Assembly (NCBI GenBank): GCA_018398805.1
Contig: JAGFBZ010000865.1
Coordinates: forward strand, 1,984,001-2,048,000
DNA: 64,000 bases
From: Hirundichthys speculiger
Taxonomy: Eukaryota; Chordata; Actinopteri; Beloniformes; Exocoetidae
Direction of reading: 5' to 3'
Below, piece after piece: positions 1-12,269 of the stretch. The translations under genes were made by a program, and so were the position numbers. Each line of letters begins with the position of its first letter. Position 1 is the stretch's first letter. The notes beneath the pieces were generated by a model. It searched no databases. It had not been told where the DNA came from and saw only the letters and a list, made by a program, of their open reading frames with translations.

Positions 1-130
1 AGGTGAGACTGGAACAGCTTTCAAACAACCAAGACCATCTACAGACGGCTAACGTAGTCATTGGTATATATATAAAAAAAAAGGTGTCTCTTTTTTCTCA
101 TCAGGGTTAGCTCTACTTTCTGGACTGGAA

Positions 131-3100
131 ATGGAAGAATATGAAGTTACTGTATTCACAGGTAACCGTGGAGCTGCGTCCACTTTAAACAATGTCTCCA
201 TTAAGCTGGTGGGGACTGAAGGTGAGAGTGAACGCATGTCCCTCAACACCTTGACAGGAGCTTTAGCATTCGTCATAAAACCTGTAAGTCTGAGTTATTG
301 TCACACATTCAATGTATTTTCTCCTCTTTTAGAATAAATGCTGGATGATTAGTGGGATGTTGCAGTTCAAACACAGTTCCTGTCTTGTATATCATTATCT
401 TAGGTTTCAAGTTTCACCGTGTCCTGTCCTACGTCCATTGGGAAACTGGTGTTGATAGAGTTGGACAAACAGCATCTCCTGCCGTTCACAGCAGATGATT
501 GGTTTCCTGCCAAAGTAGAAGTCAAATCTCCAGATGGACAAATCTACAAATTTCCCATCTACCGCTGGATCTCTGATAATGAAGTACATCGATTCCAAGA
601 GGCAACAGGTTTGTGGAAATGTTCATCCTGTGCAGATGATTGATCGTGTGCGCAAGATTATCACCCAAAAACACAGCAGTTTAAAAAAAACCTGATCAAC
701 AATTATGACTTTGTAGTGTATGTGCGTTTTACTTCTTTCTTTCTTTCTTTCTTTCCAGCTCTGAAAGTCTCTGATGACACCCATCAACTGGCAGCGTACT
801 GCCGGCAGCAGGAGCTGAAGAAGCGAGAGGAAGATTATTGGTGAGAGCTTTGAGCTTTGGGACATTTTAGTTTTATGCACTGAAAAACTAAAAACAAAGA
901 AAACGTCTTCCACCTTGTTTGAGTTTGTACTTCTGATGTTTGGTCTGATTAACCCATTTACCAGGCATATTACCATATTTGGCAACTTTTGTAGACATAT
1001 GTACAATAAAAACACATGAAAAGGTAAAGTTAAGGTTAATTAACCACCATGTGATGTATTATGTCTGCTTTATTATAACAATTAGAGTAAAGAAAATTCA
1101 AGTGTATTTCATACAATGATAAAACTGGACATACATTATTTATTTTTCTCAGCTGGGATGTGTACGTAGAGGGAATACCCCACTGCATTAAGGCAGATGG
1201 CCCCCTTTCACTGCCTCATGAGATCCAGTTCTCCTTCGCCAAGGCCGCAGAGTTTGCCTTCACAGCAGCCACAGGGTGAATTCTCACAAATTCAGCCACA
1301 CACTTTGAGAAATTGTCTTTGGTAAGTAAAAAAAAAAAAGATGAATAGAAAAATAGTGTGTTAATATTGTTATTAATTTTCCAGACTGATTGAGTTGCAG
1401 CTGAAGGGACTGTCTGATAACACAGCAAACTGGACCAATATTGATGAGATCGCTCAGGTGTTTTGCAACAAACGTACCGACATAGCAGGTATCACTGCAG
1501 GGCATGTAAATGTTCTGTATTACACTTATCCATGACATCAAAACCAGGGCAGATACCACTGATAACAACTAGATTTTATCAGGCAGAAAGTAAACAGCTG
1601 TTAAAGATGATTTGTTGGAAGCAAGAAAAAGGATTAGACCAGGGGTGGCTAATCCCAGTCCTCGAGGGCTGCTGTCCTGCACATCTTACTCTGACACAAC
1701 ACACCTGACTCAATGGACCAGCATCTGCTTGTCATCCAGGTCTACACAAGACTGTTAACGACCCATTCATCTGAATCAGGTGTGCTGAAGCAGGAAAATA
1801 TCCAAGACATGCAGGACAGTGGCCCTTGAGGGCTGAAGTTTAGCACCCCTGGTGTAGACAAAGAATCAAAGTGATTTTTAAATAATGAGGTCAAAGGTTA
1901 TGATGGAAAGACATCTGGATCAAAAAAATATCTCCTTATAGAAGGAGCTAAATGCTTCTCCTGCAGAGTATGCAGAGTATGCACCCTTAATTTTTTCAGA
2001 CCATACTTGAACATTTAAGGGAAAAAAAAGAAAAGCAGTTTAACCCTATTATGACTTTTAACCAACTGAAGCCTAGAAGAGTTAATCAACGCTTAAAATG
2101 ACCACTATGTTATGGCATAGTTCATTTTGATTTCAATTGTTTGATTCAGTTCAGTTTATTTGTATAACACCATTTCACAACTAAAGTCATCTAAATGTAT
2201 TTTACACAGAAGGTAAACAGGGTGAAGCAGCTGGTTTCACAGTCCAATTATCAGCCACTAATTCCAGTTTATTTCCATTTTAATTTGTTTTCTATCTAAT
2301 TTTCCTGTTATGCAGTCAGAATTTTTGATGCAACAATGACAGAGGGAAATTTTATTTCAAAACAATAAAATTCAATGTTATTTTTGCAGACTACGTCCAA
2401 GAACATTGGAAGGAGGATTCTTTCTTTGGCTACCAGTTTCTAAATGGTGTCAATCCCATGTTGATCAGACGTATTACAGCCCTGCCCTCCAACTTCCCTG
2501 TCACTGACAACATGGTCTTCTCCCAGTCTGGCCTTAGCTTAGCTGATGAAATCAAGGTACTAGTCTTTTAATAAAAAAAAAAAATCAATGGAAACTTGAT
2601 TGATTCTATGCATGTGAGTGAAATCATTTCCCATGTTGATGTAAAATCCAATCAGAAGGGCAACATATTCCTGTGTGACTACAAAAATATGGATGGAGTG
2701 CAAACCAACATCATTAATGAGAAGAAGCAGTACTTGATGGCTCCTCTGGTCCTGCTCCACAAAACTGCAGATGATGAAATGATGCCCATTGCTATTCAGG
2801 TGAGATAACGATCTCAGTTTTGACAACGATCATTTATCAACAAATAAATAAGATATACATTATGCAGAAACATCCTCATGGAGGATCAGCAGAGTACCAA
2901 GCTAAACTGACAAGCACATGAACGTTACAATCATCTACATCTTAACTGACCACTGCTGGTAATCAAGTGTTATAAATGACTCTCATGCTCCCTCCTTCTT
3001 CTGTAGCTGAAACAGAAACCATCAGAGGACAACCCCATCTTCTTCCCTACGGATTCTGAGTACGACTGGCTGATGGCCAAGATTTTTGTGAGAAGTGCGG

Positions 3101-6100
3101 ATTTCAACGAGCATCAGCTCAACGTTCACCTGCTGCGCACTCACCTGCTGGCCGAGGTCTTCGCAGTGTCACTGCTGCGCAACATGCCCATGGTGCATCC
3201 TCTGTACAAGGTAACTGAAGATCATGAACCATGATGTGTAGATGAGTGTGTAGATGTGTGTTAATCTGAATAGGTGGTTGTGTTGTGGTGTCATCCTAAC
3301 AAGAAGTCGCTGTGTTGCTAATAGAGTCTTCTCTTTCCTCAGCTTCTCATACCTCACACTCGCTACACTCTGCAGATCAACCTCTTAGCTCGGAAGGCAC
3401 TGATAGCTGAGGATGGTGTTTTCACTCAGGTATTAAAACAACTGAACTGACACGCTCAGTGCTACCATGGAAAGTCTTTGTCTTCATCTAGGATTTAACT
3501 TTTCCCTAGTTTGCATCCTCTGGTGGAGAGGGCATGGTCACAATCCTGAGGAGATCACTGTCCAAAATGACATACCGCTCCCTCTGTATACCTGAGGACA
3601 TTGCTGAACGTGGGCTCAACGACGTACCAAACTTCTACTACAGGGATGATGGACTCAGGCTTTGGGATATCATCTCCAGGTACTACAAGCTGTTCAAATG
3701 TGATTTTCAGCCTACTTATGATTAGTGACTGAAGTATCCAGCTGCTCAGGTATAAATTCTGTTATATACAAGTAATTGCTGTGCACAGAACGGCAGTGAA
3801 TATCAGGACTTGAATTTAACCTACCTTCCTTTCCTGCCTCTTCTGTGGGCTGATTTGCAACCCACCTTAACCCCGCCCTTATGCCTTAAACTGTATCTGA
3901 CTTAATCTGCGTCATCAAATCTGTTGTCACTGATTTTGAGCATTAAGTCTGTGGTTTTATGTTATTAAAAAAATAAAATAAAAAAACTTAATCAGATCAT
4001 TGCATTATATTAATATGATCTTGAAGTCTATTTTATTCATAAGATAAAATGTTTCCTCCGTCTCTCGAAGGTTTGTGCAGGGAATCCTCAGCTACTACTA
4101 CCAGAATGATTCTCAAGTTCAGCAAGACACAGAACTGCAGAAGTGGATTTTGGACATTTTTGAGCATGGATTCCTTTCCCAAGCAAGCACAGGTGCGCTA
4201 ATAAGAAAATTGTTAAGTTTATGACGACAATAGTTCATTTTTTAAAGAATATACATTTTTACATGCAAGCATCAGTTTAATATTGATTGAATTGATTAAA
4301 TATTGTTATTAAGTTATTGATATGATTTATTCTACTTATCAGGAATTCCACAGAAATTTACCACTGTGACTGAACTGGTCAAGTTTGTTACCATGGTGAT
4401 TTTCACCAGCTCAGTCCAGCATGCTGCTGTGAACTCTGGACAGGTAGGTCTAAATGTTAATACTCGGGTTGGGCAACTTAACTCATTATTATCGCATTAA
4501 CGCATTAATTTATTAACGCCGACATTTATTTTATCGCACGTTAAGTTAGCGCATGTTGCTCACGTGTTTTTGTTTTGAAAAGTCTGTTACTGTCTGCTCC
4601 AGAACCGAAAGAGAATTGGCAGGTAAACATGCGGAAAAACGGACACGGAGAGCAGTAAAAATCAGTGTACTTCACAGTTCGGGTAGCAACTCAGGTAGCA
4701 CTATTAACAATTCTGTCTGGAAAAAAAAAAAAAAACTTTCAAACCCCTTTGTTCATCAGATCTGCTCCATCTGTTCACTGTCCTGCTGTTCTCTTACTGG
4801 TTACTTCAGTGCGGCTCCATCTAGTGGCACAGATGTGTAATGACAACAGAGTCTGTTCCTTGATTACAAAACAAATCTATTTCTGGGTCATGTAAACCAG
4901 ACAATAAAATATTAGAAACAAGTTCAGTCCCATGGCCTGTTTGTTAAAATTGAAATATAAAAAAGGATTTTTTTTGTGTGTCTTAGATTAAAAAATGGAA
5001 AAAAGTAAAAAGTCACTTTTTAATTTTTTAAATTTTTGATTGACAATTGAAAATGGAGAAAAAGCAAATGATACACAGATAATTACGGATTGATAAAGTT
5101 ACTAAACTTTTACAGGGACATTTTCATTTTAAAGTTCTCCCAGGGCAAGATTCAACAGAAACAAGGTTATTTGTAACAACTGCCAAGTTGAACTCCCCAT
5201 CAAAAGTTTCTGCTGTTACCTCAGAAATTACCTGTTTTAATGTTATGATTGTGGCCTCTAGATTGTTAGGATTTTGTTGGTAGACTTTTTTTTTATTTTT
5301 CATTAAAAAAAACAGGATGACACTAATGCCCTGACAGTGGCAATAAGCTTTATTTTATTTTAGATCTTTTAAGATGAGATTTACACCAAATATAAGTTAC
5401 TGGCAAGTGCTGATGTTAAAAGTGTTTGAACAACAAATGTTATGGCGCTTTAGTTCATATGGCAGCAGAACATTTAAATAAAAATGACCTTTACACTACT
5501 TTTGAATTCATTATTTAATTAATTAATCGTGATTAAACAGGGAAATCATGCGATTAATCGCGATTAAAAATTTTAATCGTTGCCCTAGTTAATACTTTGT
5601 AATAATGATCCATCCTTTACATTTCTACTGACTGTCTGATGTAATGTTTAACCTTCATGGAGAGTTTATAAAATGATGACAACAGCTATGTATCATACAA
5701 CAATGCTAATATACATTCTGGATAGGCCAGCATGAACGAACAAAGCCAGTTCTACTCAACTAATTTAAGCCTGAACCAAGCAGTGAACTGACTGAGGAGC
5801 AGATTTACATCCTGAGAGCCAGTCACTTGTGTGTCTGAAGACACGCTGCTTCAAAATTAAATATGGCACCTTTTTTTGTAGCATAATAACAAGACTCAAT
5901 TACACATGACAATATTTTTCTGTTCTCTGCAGTATGACTACGGTGGCTGGATGCCAAACATGCCCATCACTCTGCAACTTCCCCCACCCACCAAAAAGGG
6001 GACAACGAGTGAGGCCACGATGCTGGCGACGTTTCCAGATGTCGGCAACAGTTCAGGGCATGGCCACCGTGTGGCTCCTCAGCAAGCAGTCCAGTGACTT

Positions 6101-6421
6101 TGTAAGTGTGCAAGATTTCAAGGCAAATTACACAGAAACATTTATGTTCAAGTTTGTTTGTTTTCCTTTCAGCAACACAAAAATCCAAAAATATGTTTGA
6201 TAGCATATAAATATAACTAAACATGTCATTGATCTCATCAGGTCCCTCTTGGCCAGTACCCCGAGGAACACTTCAACGAGGAGATTCCCTGCAAGCTGAT
6301 GCAGGACTTCCAAGGAGAGCTTGAAGTGTTAAGTGAAGCCATTAAAGCTAGAAACAAGAATCTGGAAGTGCCATATACATACATGGATCCAGAGGAGGTA
6401 GAAAATAGTGTGGCTATTTGA
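131..6421 (+). CDS. Animal lipoxygenase, copy A (PLAT + lipoxygenase domain), frame broken in exon 14
   Basis: Predicted non-haem iron dioxygenase or hydroperoxide isomerase acting on polyunsaturated fatty acids. Coding exons: 131-283 (exon starts 105), 404-608, 759-840, 1153-1275, 1385-1488, 2390-2556, 2656-2799, 3007-3210, 3343-3429, 3510-3679, 4071-4192, 4343-4443, 5933-6101, 6242-6421. All have AG/GT borders and matching phases. The product would be about 670 residues, the usual family length. Exons 2-3 encode the PLAT beta-barrel. HLLRTH in exon 9 and QHAAVN in exon 13 carry the iron-ligand His/Asn, and the protein ends in the conserved Ile (ENSVAI). The C-terminal region looks closest to the ALOX15B/ALOXE3/ALOX12B clade, but the exact orthologue is unsure. 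Bases 1-2 (AG before GTGAGA) match the end of the 5' noncoding exon seen in copy B. Exon 14 is 169 nt where 171 is expected: two bases are missing near 6045, so the frame shifts about 75 codons before the stop. Confidence 0.9.
1640..1851. mobile_element. Short non-autonomous hAT-like element in copy A intron 6
   Basis: A 212-bp segment starts CAGGGGTG and ends CACCCCTG. The CCTCGAGGGC / GCCCTTGAGGGC blocks make an inverted pair further in. Flanks GATTAGAC and GTGTAGAC agree at 6 of 8 positions, which fits a decayed 8-bp target duplication. The text resembles a very common teleost repeat. The corresponding intron of copy B keeps alignable flanking sequence but lacks it. Confidence 0.6.
2145..2225. 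repeat. Fragment of a common teleost interspersed repeat
   Basis: An AGTTTATTTGTATAACACC...ACAACTAAAGTCATCTAAATG type sequence resembles a dispersed fish repeat I know by pattern. No termini or target duplication are visible. It lies in intron 6 of copy A. Confidence 0.35.
4465..5587. mobile_element. Non-autonomous hAT-like element in copy A intron 13
   Basis: About 1.12 kb bounded by GTTGGGCAAC on the left and GTTGCCCTAG on the right, with CGATTAATCGCGATTAAAA-type subterminal sequence typical of a widespread fish hAT group. GTTAATACT occurs immediately outside both ends (4456-4464 and 5588-5596), so an 8-9 bp target duplication is intact. It carries no transposase. The corresponding intron of copy B (13959-14500) is about 540 bp and lacks it, so this insertion is specific to copy A. 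Confidence 0.75.
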
Positions 6422-6580
6422 ATGTTACAGCATGCAGCCTTCTCAAAGGTGAAAACAAATGATTTGTTATCCACCTGTTGCAGGATGTTTGCTGGTTACA
6501 GAGTAGTCAGAGACAAACAAGCTGAAGGAAACTCAGAACCTATATTACAATGACCGGCAGGGCCAGACTGCATTGGCTGA

Positions 6581-6586
6581 AATAAA
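6581..6586 (+). terminator. Candidate polyadenylation signal of lipoxygenase copy A
   Basis: AATAAA lies 160 bp after the stop codon. It is the first canonical hexamer downstream on this strand and is followed by A-rich sequence from 6600. Confidence 0.5.
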
Positions 6587-6589
6587 AAA

Positions 6590-7490
6590 TTCATTTGTTA
6601 AAAATAAATTAAAAAAAAAAAAAAAAAAGAATTGGGGGAAGTTGACTGCTTGTCATTTGATTTTCTCAGTACATTAAGTTCTTGATGACCTTGGAGTCGG
6701 ATGCATTCAGCCAGGCAGCCTAATTTAGCATGGAGTTACAAATATGTTGCAAACAACTTTTTGTTGATTGATCAGATGTGGGTAGCTTACGAAGAGCATA
6801 GATGCTGTTTTTAGGTAGGATAGTGACCAGGCTTAGTCGACTTTAGTAAATAAGAATAATCGATTATATAAGCTTGACCTTCTTAATTAAACAAAGCTTC
6901 TTTCATGTAAGTTTCAATAGGAATCATCAGTCACTGGAATGCACATCTGGAAGACATGCATGTGTGCACAACTGTTATTATTTTAGAGAATATAATAAAT
7001 TATTTTTAGAACAGCTCTTGTGTTATAAAACTGCTTTGCTGAAATTTCCACATCTTGTAACCAATATGTTTGAATAAATAAATTTGAAAAATGAATAAAA
7101 ACAATAAAATAATTTGTGTGTTTCGTGATTTTCTTAGTCTTATTTGGACGAGTCTCCTTCACAATTCTGATTTATCTTATTATGTGTATCATTAAAAAAT
7201 ATATAGAGAGAAAATGGTGAAAGTATCATCCCTGGCTTGAGCACATTTTACTTGGAAAAGAAAACATATTGTTAGAATAATCTTTATTAATAAAGCTTAA
7301 CAGCAACATAAATATGAGCAAAAACAGCATATCTTTTAAAAAATGCAATTTATCTTCATTTTTTAACAGTTATTTAAGATGTGATTGCTGTTGACCTTCA
7401 TGCCACATGACATCTAATTCCTTTGACCACAAGTATGTTGGAGCCAGAGACCAGAAACAAGGAACTGGGCAAACACCTGACACATCACAC
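6590..7490. other. AT-rich intergenic stretch, no gene seen
   Basis: Downstream of copy A. Frames are short and interrupted. I see no exon, RNA gene or clear element boundary here. Confidence 0.5.
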
Positions 7491-7495
7491 ATACT

Positions 7496-7862
7496 GTTGA
7501 AACCAGAGGTTTACCTACACTGTTTTAAAAGACACACAACTTGTTTTTTCTCACTGTCTGACATCAAATCAGACTAAACCTTTACTGTTTTAGTTCAGTT
7601 ACCAATTTCTTTACTATTTGCTAAATGCCTGAATAATGAGTGAGATGTTTTTTTCTAGAGAATTTTTGAATGTTTACATACATTTCCTCAGTATTTGGTA
7701 GCATTGCCTTTAAACTGAATGACGGGTCACACATTTTGGGTTTCCCTTCACAAGCTTCTCACAGTTTTTTGGAATTGGAGTCCATTCCTCCTGACAGAAC
7801 TGGTGGAACTGAGTCAGGTTTTCTTGCTTGTACACACCTTTTCACTTCTGTGCACAGAGACC
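7496..7862 (-). pseudogene. Tc1-like transposon relic
   Basis: Begins with terminal-repeat-like text (GAAACCAGAGGTTTAC). It continues with the reverse complement of the 3' part of a fish Tc1 element, including the CCATTCCTCCTGACAGA...CTGGTGGAACTGAGTCAGG stretch that corresponds to the transposase N-terminal half read on the minus strand. It is cut short near 7862 and the frame is lost. Confidence 0.55.
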
Positions 7863-8285
7863 ACAGGACATTCTCCAAAAATTAAGAAATAATAGTTGAC
7901 TAAAAATTTAATTGGCCAAATGCTGTGAGGAAACTGGGCTCCTATGGATGAACTAAAACTAACTTAAGCCATTTGAGATTCTGTTTGGACAACCACTCCC
8001 AAAGTGGAGAGCTCTCTCCACTGACATGTGTGATAGTGAAATGACTGTTTATTGCCAAAGTCTGTGCAAAGCCTTATCACAAGTGCAGACAGCAGTAAAG
8101 CCATCCCTGCCAAGACCAGCTAAGGGCCCCTGCATCCTTTGTGGCCTGGTGACTGGATCCAGGTGAAGGAACTCCAAAGGAAGCACTGGAAATCCAAGAG
8201 GTGGCAAGGTCTATTCCAGATACTCCTCACCACCTATACAGCAGTAAAGATTGCAGAAGGGCCACCTGGATCCACACAAGTTATT

Positions 8286-9398
8286 ACCTTCGCCAAGGAG
8301 GTAATGTTTTTGCCCGCGTTCATCTGTCTGTTTGTCTGTTTGTCTATCTGTGTTCAAGATACAGTGATCCCTTGTCAATTTGTGCTTTAAGTTTTAGTTA
8401 TTCGCAGATTTTTCAGAAATATATAATATAATAAAAAATCAAGAAAAAATCACGGAAACATCACAGGATGTTGTGCGCGTTCTCTCACTGCGAAGAAATG
8501 TTGTGAGCCAGCCTGGCCCCTTTAAGAAGGTAGCCTTATGGGTAATGTAGTGTGTGTGTCGTGGGATGGCAGAACAAAAACGGGCTTCGATGAAAAGTGG
8601 AGTGAGCAGAAACAGCAGCCCAGCGTGTATAGATTTACATTCTCTGTTAACTGACAGGAGCCAGTTTGTGTGTAACATCACATAACCTGTGTGATGTTAC
8701 AAGTTCCTGCAGTGCCAGAATAAAGTGCCTGTTCCAAGCAGAGAAAACCAGACTTCTTCTTTTGTTGTTGTTAGCGTGTTACCCGCTAATTACGAGCCAA
8801 AAATAGCACAATACCAGCGGTTTCTTTACTACGGTACGGAGACCAGAGGATGTGAAGGTAACAGAAAGATCACAGTTGAGCCTTTGTCTTGTTTTGCTGC
8901 AGTGCCTTGCTGCTTTTTTGAGGTTTTAAACATATTTTAAACACATTATTTAGACTCGGGGGGCTCCGGCTCCAGTTCGCGGATTTTGATTTTCGCAGGG
9001 GTCCCCGGTCCCCATTAACTGCGAAAAATAAGGGATCACTGTAACTCAAAAAGTTATGGATGGATTTTGATGAAGTTTTCAGGGGTTGTAGGAAATATGA
9101 AAAGGAAAAACTGATTTCATTTTGGGTGTGATCAGAAAGAAATCCTGGATTCTGGATCACTTTCAAATTTTCAATAACATTGCGGTCAATGGGACCAAAA
9201 ATTTTGTTTCTCAATTTCCCAGTTAATTATTGCCCAAAACTCATGAAATTTGACTCAGGGATTGACAATGGGAACCTCTATCAAATTTTAAAGGCTGATC
9301 CAGAGCTGATCCAGAAGGCGGATTTTATCGCAATCTGTAAATGGCTATATGGGGGGAATTGTTGTGCTTGGCAGAGGTCTGCGCTCTCCGAGTGCTTT
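8286..9398. repeat. Dispersed repeat interrupted by a nested element
   Basis: Starts CCTTCGCCAAGGAGGTAATG and ends GGTCTGCGCTCTCCGAGTGC, text I associate with a repeat found in many fish and other animals. The body runs to 8361 and resumes at 9042 (AACTCAAAAAGTTATGGATGG). The gap is filled by the Tigger-like element 8362-9041. Family identity is from memory of the pattern and is tentative. Confidence 0.55.
8362..9041. mobile_element. Tigger/pogo-like MITE with TA target duplication
   Basis: 680 bp starting CAGTGATCCCTT and ending in its inverse (AAGGGATCACTG). It is flanked on both sides by TA (8360-8361 and 9042-9043). TIR sequence and TA duplication fit the Tc1/mariner superfamily, Tigger-like branch. 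No transposase is retained. It sits inside the repeat 8286-9398, so it is the younger of the two. Confidence 0.7.
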
Positions 9399-9678
9399 TC
9401 ACGTAGCAAATGGTTTTTAGGCACCCTCCTGGATCACCAGGAAACTGCTCTCTCAACCACGGGGCAGAATAATCCCTGAGCCCAGTTCCAGTGAGAGGTA
9501 GTCTACCCTCCACGCGGCAACGATGAACCTGCTTGTTCTATGCCTGCTTATACCGTTCTTGCAACGGTTGGACCCTCTGCTCCCCCGCCTCCCCAGGAGG
9601 ACACTGAAGAACCAGAGATGGAGTTCTATAAGATATAAGATGATAAAATGTGTTGTTAATTTAATAAATAAGGAGTAG

Positions 9679-9994
9679 TGTTGTGGAAAATTTAAATACT
9701 GTATGTTTTGCAAGGAGGTTAGGTGCGCACGGATAAGAGGGCCAACACCTTTTATCATCCTCTCAGAAAGGTTGAGCACCCATATGTTGGGTTCAGATGA
9801 ATTTTTCAATTTACATGGAATAACCATTGTCAGTTCCTGCCTTTTCGTCTGGAAGACTTCCCTAGTCACCTATAAAAGAAGTGTAAATACATGTTACTTC
9901 AGACTCAACCATCTATCCTGCGCGCTGCATGACTGACTCTTGCTGTTGTACTCAGCTAAAAATAAACTGTTGATCTCGAGCTCTCTGTTGTTGC
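9679..9994 (+). repeat. Possible LTR of a degraded LTR retroelement
   Basis: Starts TG and ends CA. It has TATAAAAG at 9871 and AATAAA at 9961, spaced as promoter and poly(A) signal would be in an LTR. Purine-rich AAGGAG immediately precedes it, like a polypurine tract. The upstream 9400-9678 stretch could be the end of an internal region. No second LTR, target duplication or gene is seen, so this is tentative. Confidence 0.35.
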
Positions 9995-10384
9995 AATTTA
10001 TTAAGGATCTGTAACTTTAGTAACTTTAATAAATTGCCACAGCAAATGATAACTAATGTTACGTTACATACATTCTGACTGAATCTGTCCATCCATCCAC
10101 ACGTGGCTGCTAAAATAACATTTGAAACGAGCACTGTCATGCTGAAACAAGGACTGGGTTAACTCTGATCAGGCAACACTGCAGGCATTGGAGAGCTGAT
10201 GCTGATGCGAGTGATATGTGAATTCTTTATTTGTTATGGTACTTATTTATTCATAATGCAATGTGATTTATGACTTTATTGTGACAAAAAAAAAGAAAAG
10301 CTTCCATACTAGTGGGTCCCCCAGTGGCCATGGAGGTCCTAAGCAGTTGCATAATCTGCATATAGCAAGAAATCTCTCAGCAAG

Positions 10385-11806
10385 TACTGTATTGGCCTGA
10401 ATATAGGACAACTCTGACTATAAGACGACTGCTATTTTTCAAATATCATTTTGGAAAAATAAAAATATGTTTCCTGTTTGCCATTAATTGGCGAACTGAT
10501 TAATCCAGGTGTGTCTGACCTCACAGCAATGGTCAGACACACCTGGATTGATCAGTTTGTCCAATAATGGCACACGGGAAACAAAAGAGCTGGCTCAAGT
10601 TCAGGAAGTAGTGTAGCTGTGATTTTAGCTTTTTTGGGCACCAAAAATGTAAGGGATACTGGAGCTTGGTTGGGATTGTGGGACTGCTCGCAGAGGGCGC
10701 CAGAAAATTTCCCTTATTTTCAAATCCAAAACTTGACAGGTATGAAAACTATGTGTCCAATTCGGAATATTTATCCAACCTGGGTTCACATTAGCATTGA
10801 AGGGACAGCCCATGTAAAACTGTAATTTTATATCAAAAATATGAGGAAAACTTGCTGCCAAATGGTCTTTATTATGAGACAAAAACAGGTCCTTAAGGTG
10901 TAAATATTGTTTTTCCCCGTTTCAACATTTCAATCCCCAACTCCAAAGATTACAGTGTAATCTTCGGGGCGCTCCTCCGGCTCTGGCCGACTGCAGCTCT
11001 CATCTTCCTCCAAGCTCGTTTTAAACGTTTGATGACGCAATTGTTGGCGTGACAGAAGTGACAGTCGTGTTGCCATGTTTGATTGCTTTCCGAAGATACA
11101 TATTAGGCTTGTTTGTGGTGTATTTTAAATGGAGTTCGCTGGAAACCTGGCACGGTTTTGACCGTGCGTGAACTTCGAAAGAGCGTCGTTCACAGTTGCC
11201 CAAATGAACTCGTTCACACCCGACGCTTGTCAAGAGAAAAGAGAGCGTGTTCAGTTCACATTCGCACAAAATACGAACTAATTTGTGAACTTTCGTTCAA
11301 TGAACGTGTTCAGGTACAACACTACAGTGCCATACTTAAGATAAGGTACATGTCAGGTTTCCATGTTATTTAAGATCAAGGTACTATTTAATAAACTTTT
11401 CTTAAAATCTGAGACTATGACTCAGTGAATAAGCAACAACCATGTAGTTCAATAACTGCATTAATGATGTCAATAACTGATTAACCATCAAAGTGGAGTT
11501 ATATTCAGTTTCAAAAACAATATCATTAATTCAGTCTGTAAAAAACAAATTCTGGACTGCAACAAAACTTTCAAACCCCTTAGCTCAGGTCGGTTGTGTG
11601 GTTTCTCCATTTTACATCGGATCCTGCTTGCATGCGTTCACTGTGATGCTTGATTCGCTTACTGTTTCCTTCTGTGCGGCTCCATCTAGAGGCATAGATG
11701 TGTAATTACAATAGAAAAGTCTAGTCCTCGATTATAAGACAACTATCATTTTTGAGAATATGATTTCTAGAATAAAATATTGTCCCATATTCGGGCCAAT
11801 ACAGTA
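10385..11806. mobile_element. DNA-transposon-like element with inverted termini
   Basis: The left end reads ACTGTATTGGCCTGAATATA. The right end, reversed, reads ACTGTATTGGCCCGAATATG, and the match extends through the GGACAA and TATAAGAC blocks. It encloses a strong hairpin (10469-10582), another repeat end near 11330 (GGTACAACACTACAGTG), and a segment near 11565-11710 shared with the hAT-like element in copy A intron 13. No transposase frame and no clear target duplication; likely a composite relic. Confidence 0.55.
10469..10582. repeat. Long hairpin: 52-nt arms, 10-nt loop
   Basis: The arms 10469-10520 and 10531-10582 are about 90% complementary. The inner 19 bp (AATCCAGGTGTGTCTGACC and its complement) are perfect. 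The loop is TCACAGCAAT. Confidence 0.85.
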
Positions 11807-11857
11807 ATCACTACTTTTTAAAAACGTTATCGGATGTGACCTATCAGTACCGATATG

Positions 11858-12260
11858 GGCAAGGCTAGCCCTTTTTTAGGGGTGCTCCAGCACCCCTAAA
11901 TTGAAATTCAGCACCCCAAAAACCTAGAGTAAGAAATGTTGTTATTCTAAAATTTTTGTTCCCATTTGACAGGCTTAGATAATGTCCAAAAGTTAATCCA
12001 TAGTTTGTGGTTTAAGTTTATATTTTAAGAATGAAAATGAAAATGACCCCGCCTAATGGTATTGTCCTCTTCTCACTAATGTTACTTCTCCTCTTCAAAG
12101 TTACCTGCACGGCTCTGTAGGACCACAGCCCGGCGTCCAACATAATACACACACACTGAGAATCTGCTTAGTTGTTGTGAACCAAGCATGGGCGAGGCTA
12201 GCCTTTTTTTAGGGGTGCTCAGGACCCCTAAAGCTCTAACCCTAGAATCGCCCTGAGTAC
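11858..12260. repeat. Two copies of a short GC-rich repeat
   Basis: Near 11858 and again near 12188 the text GGGC(A/G)AGGCTAGCC is followed by a T run, AGGGGTGCTC and an A(G)CACCCCTAAA block. The two are in the same orientation, 330 bp apart. The AGGGGTGCT/AGCACCCCT core is self-complementary. The family is not identified. Confidence 0.5.
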
Positions 12261-12269
12261 CGATACACA

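Noticed and set aside
4553..4895. 95- and 76-codon frames in intron 13 of lipoxygenase copy A
   Set aside because: They lie within the hAT-like repeat, contain a Lys run from poly(A), and part recurs at 11565-11710 as a repeat.
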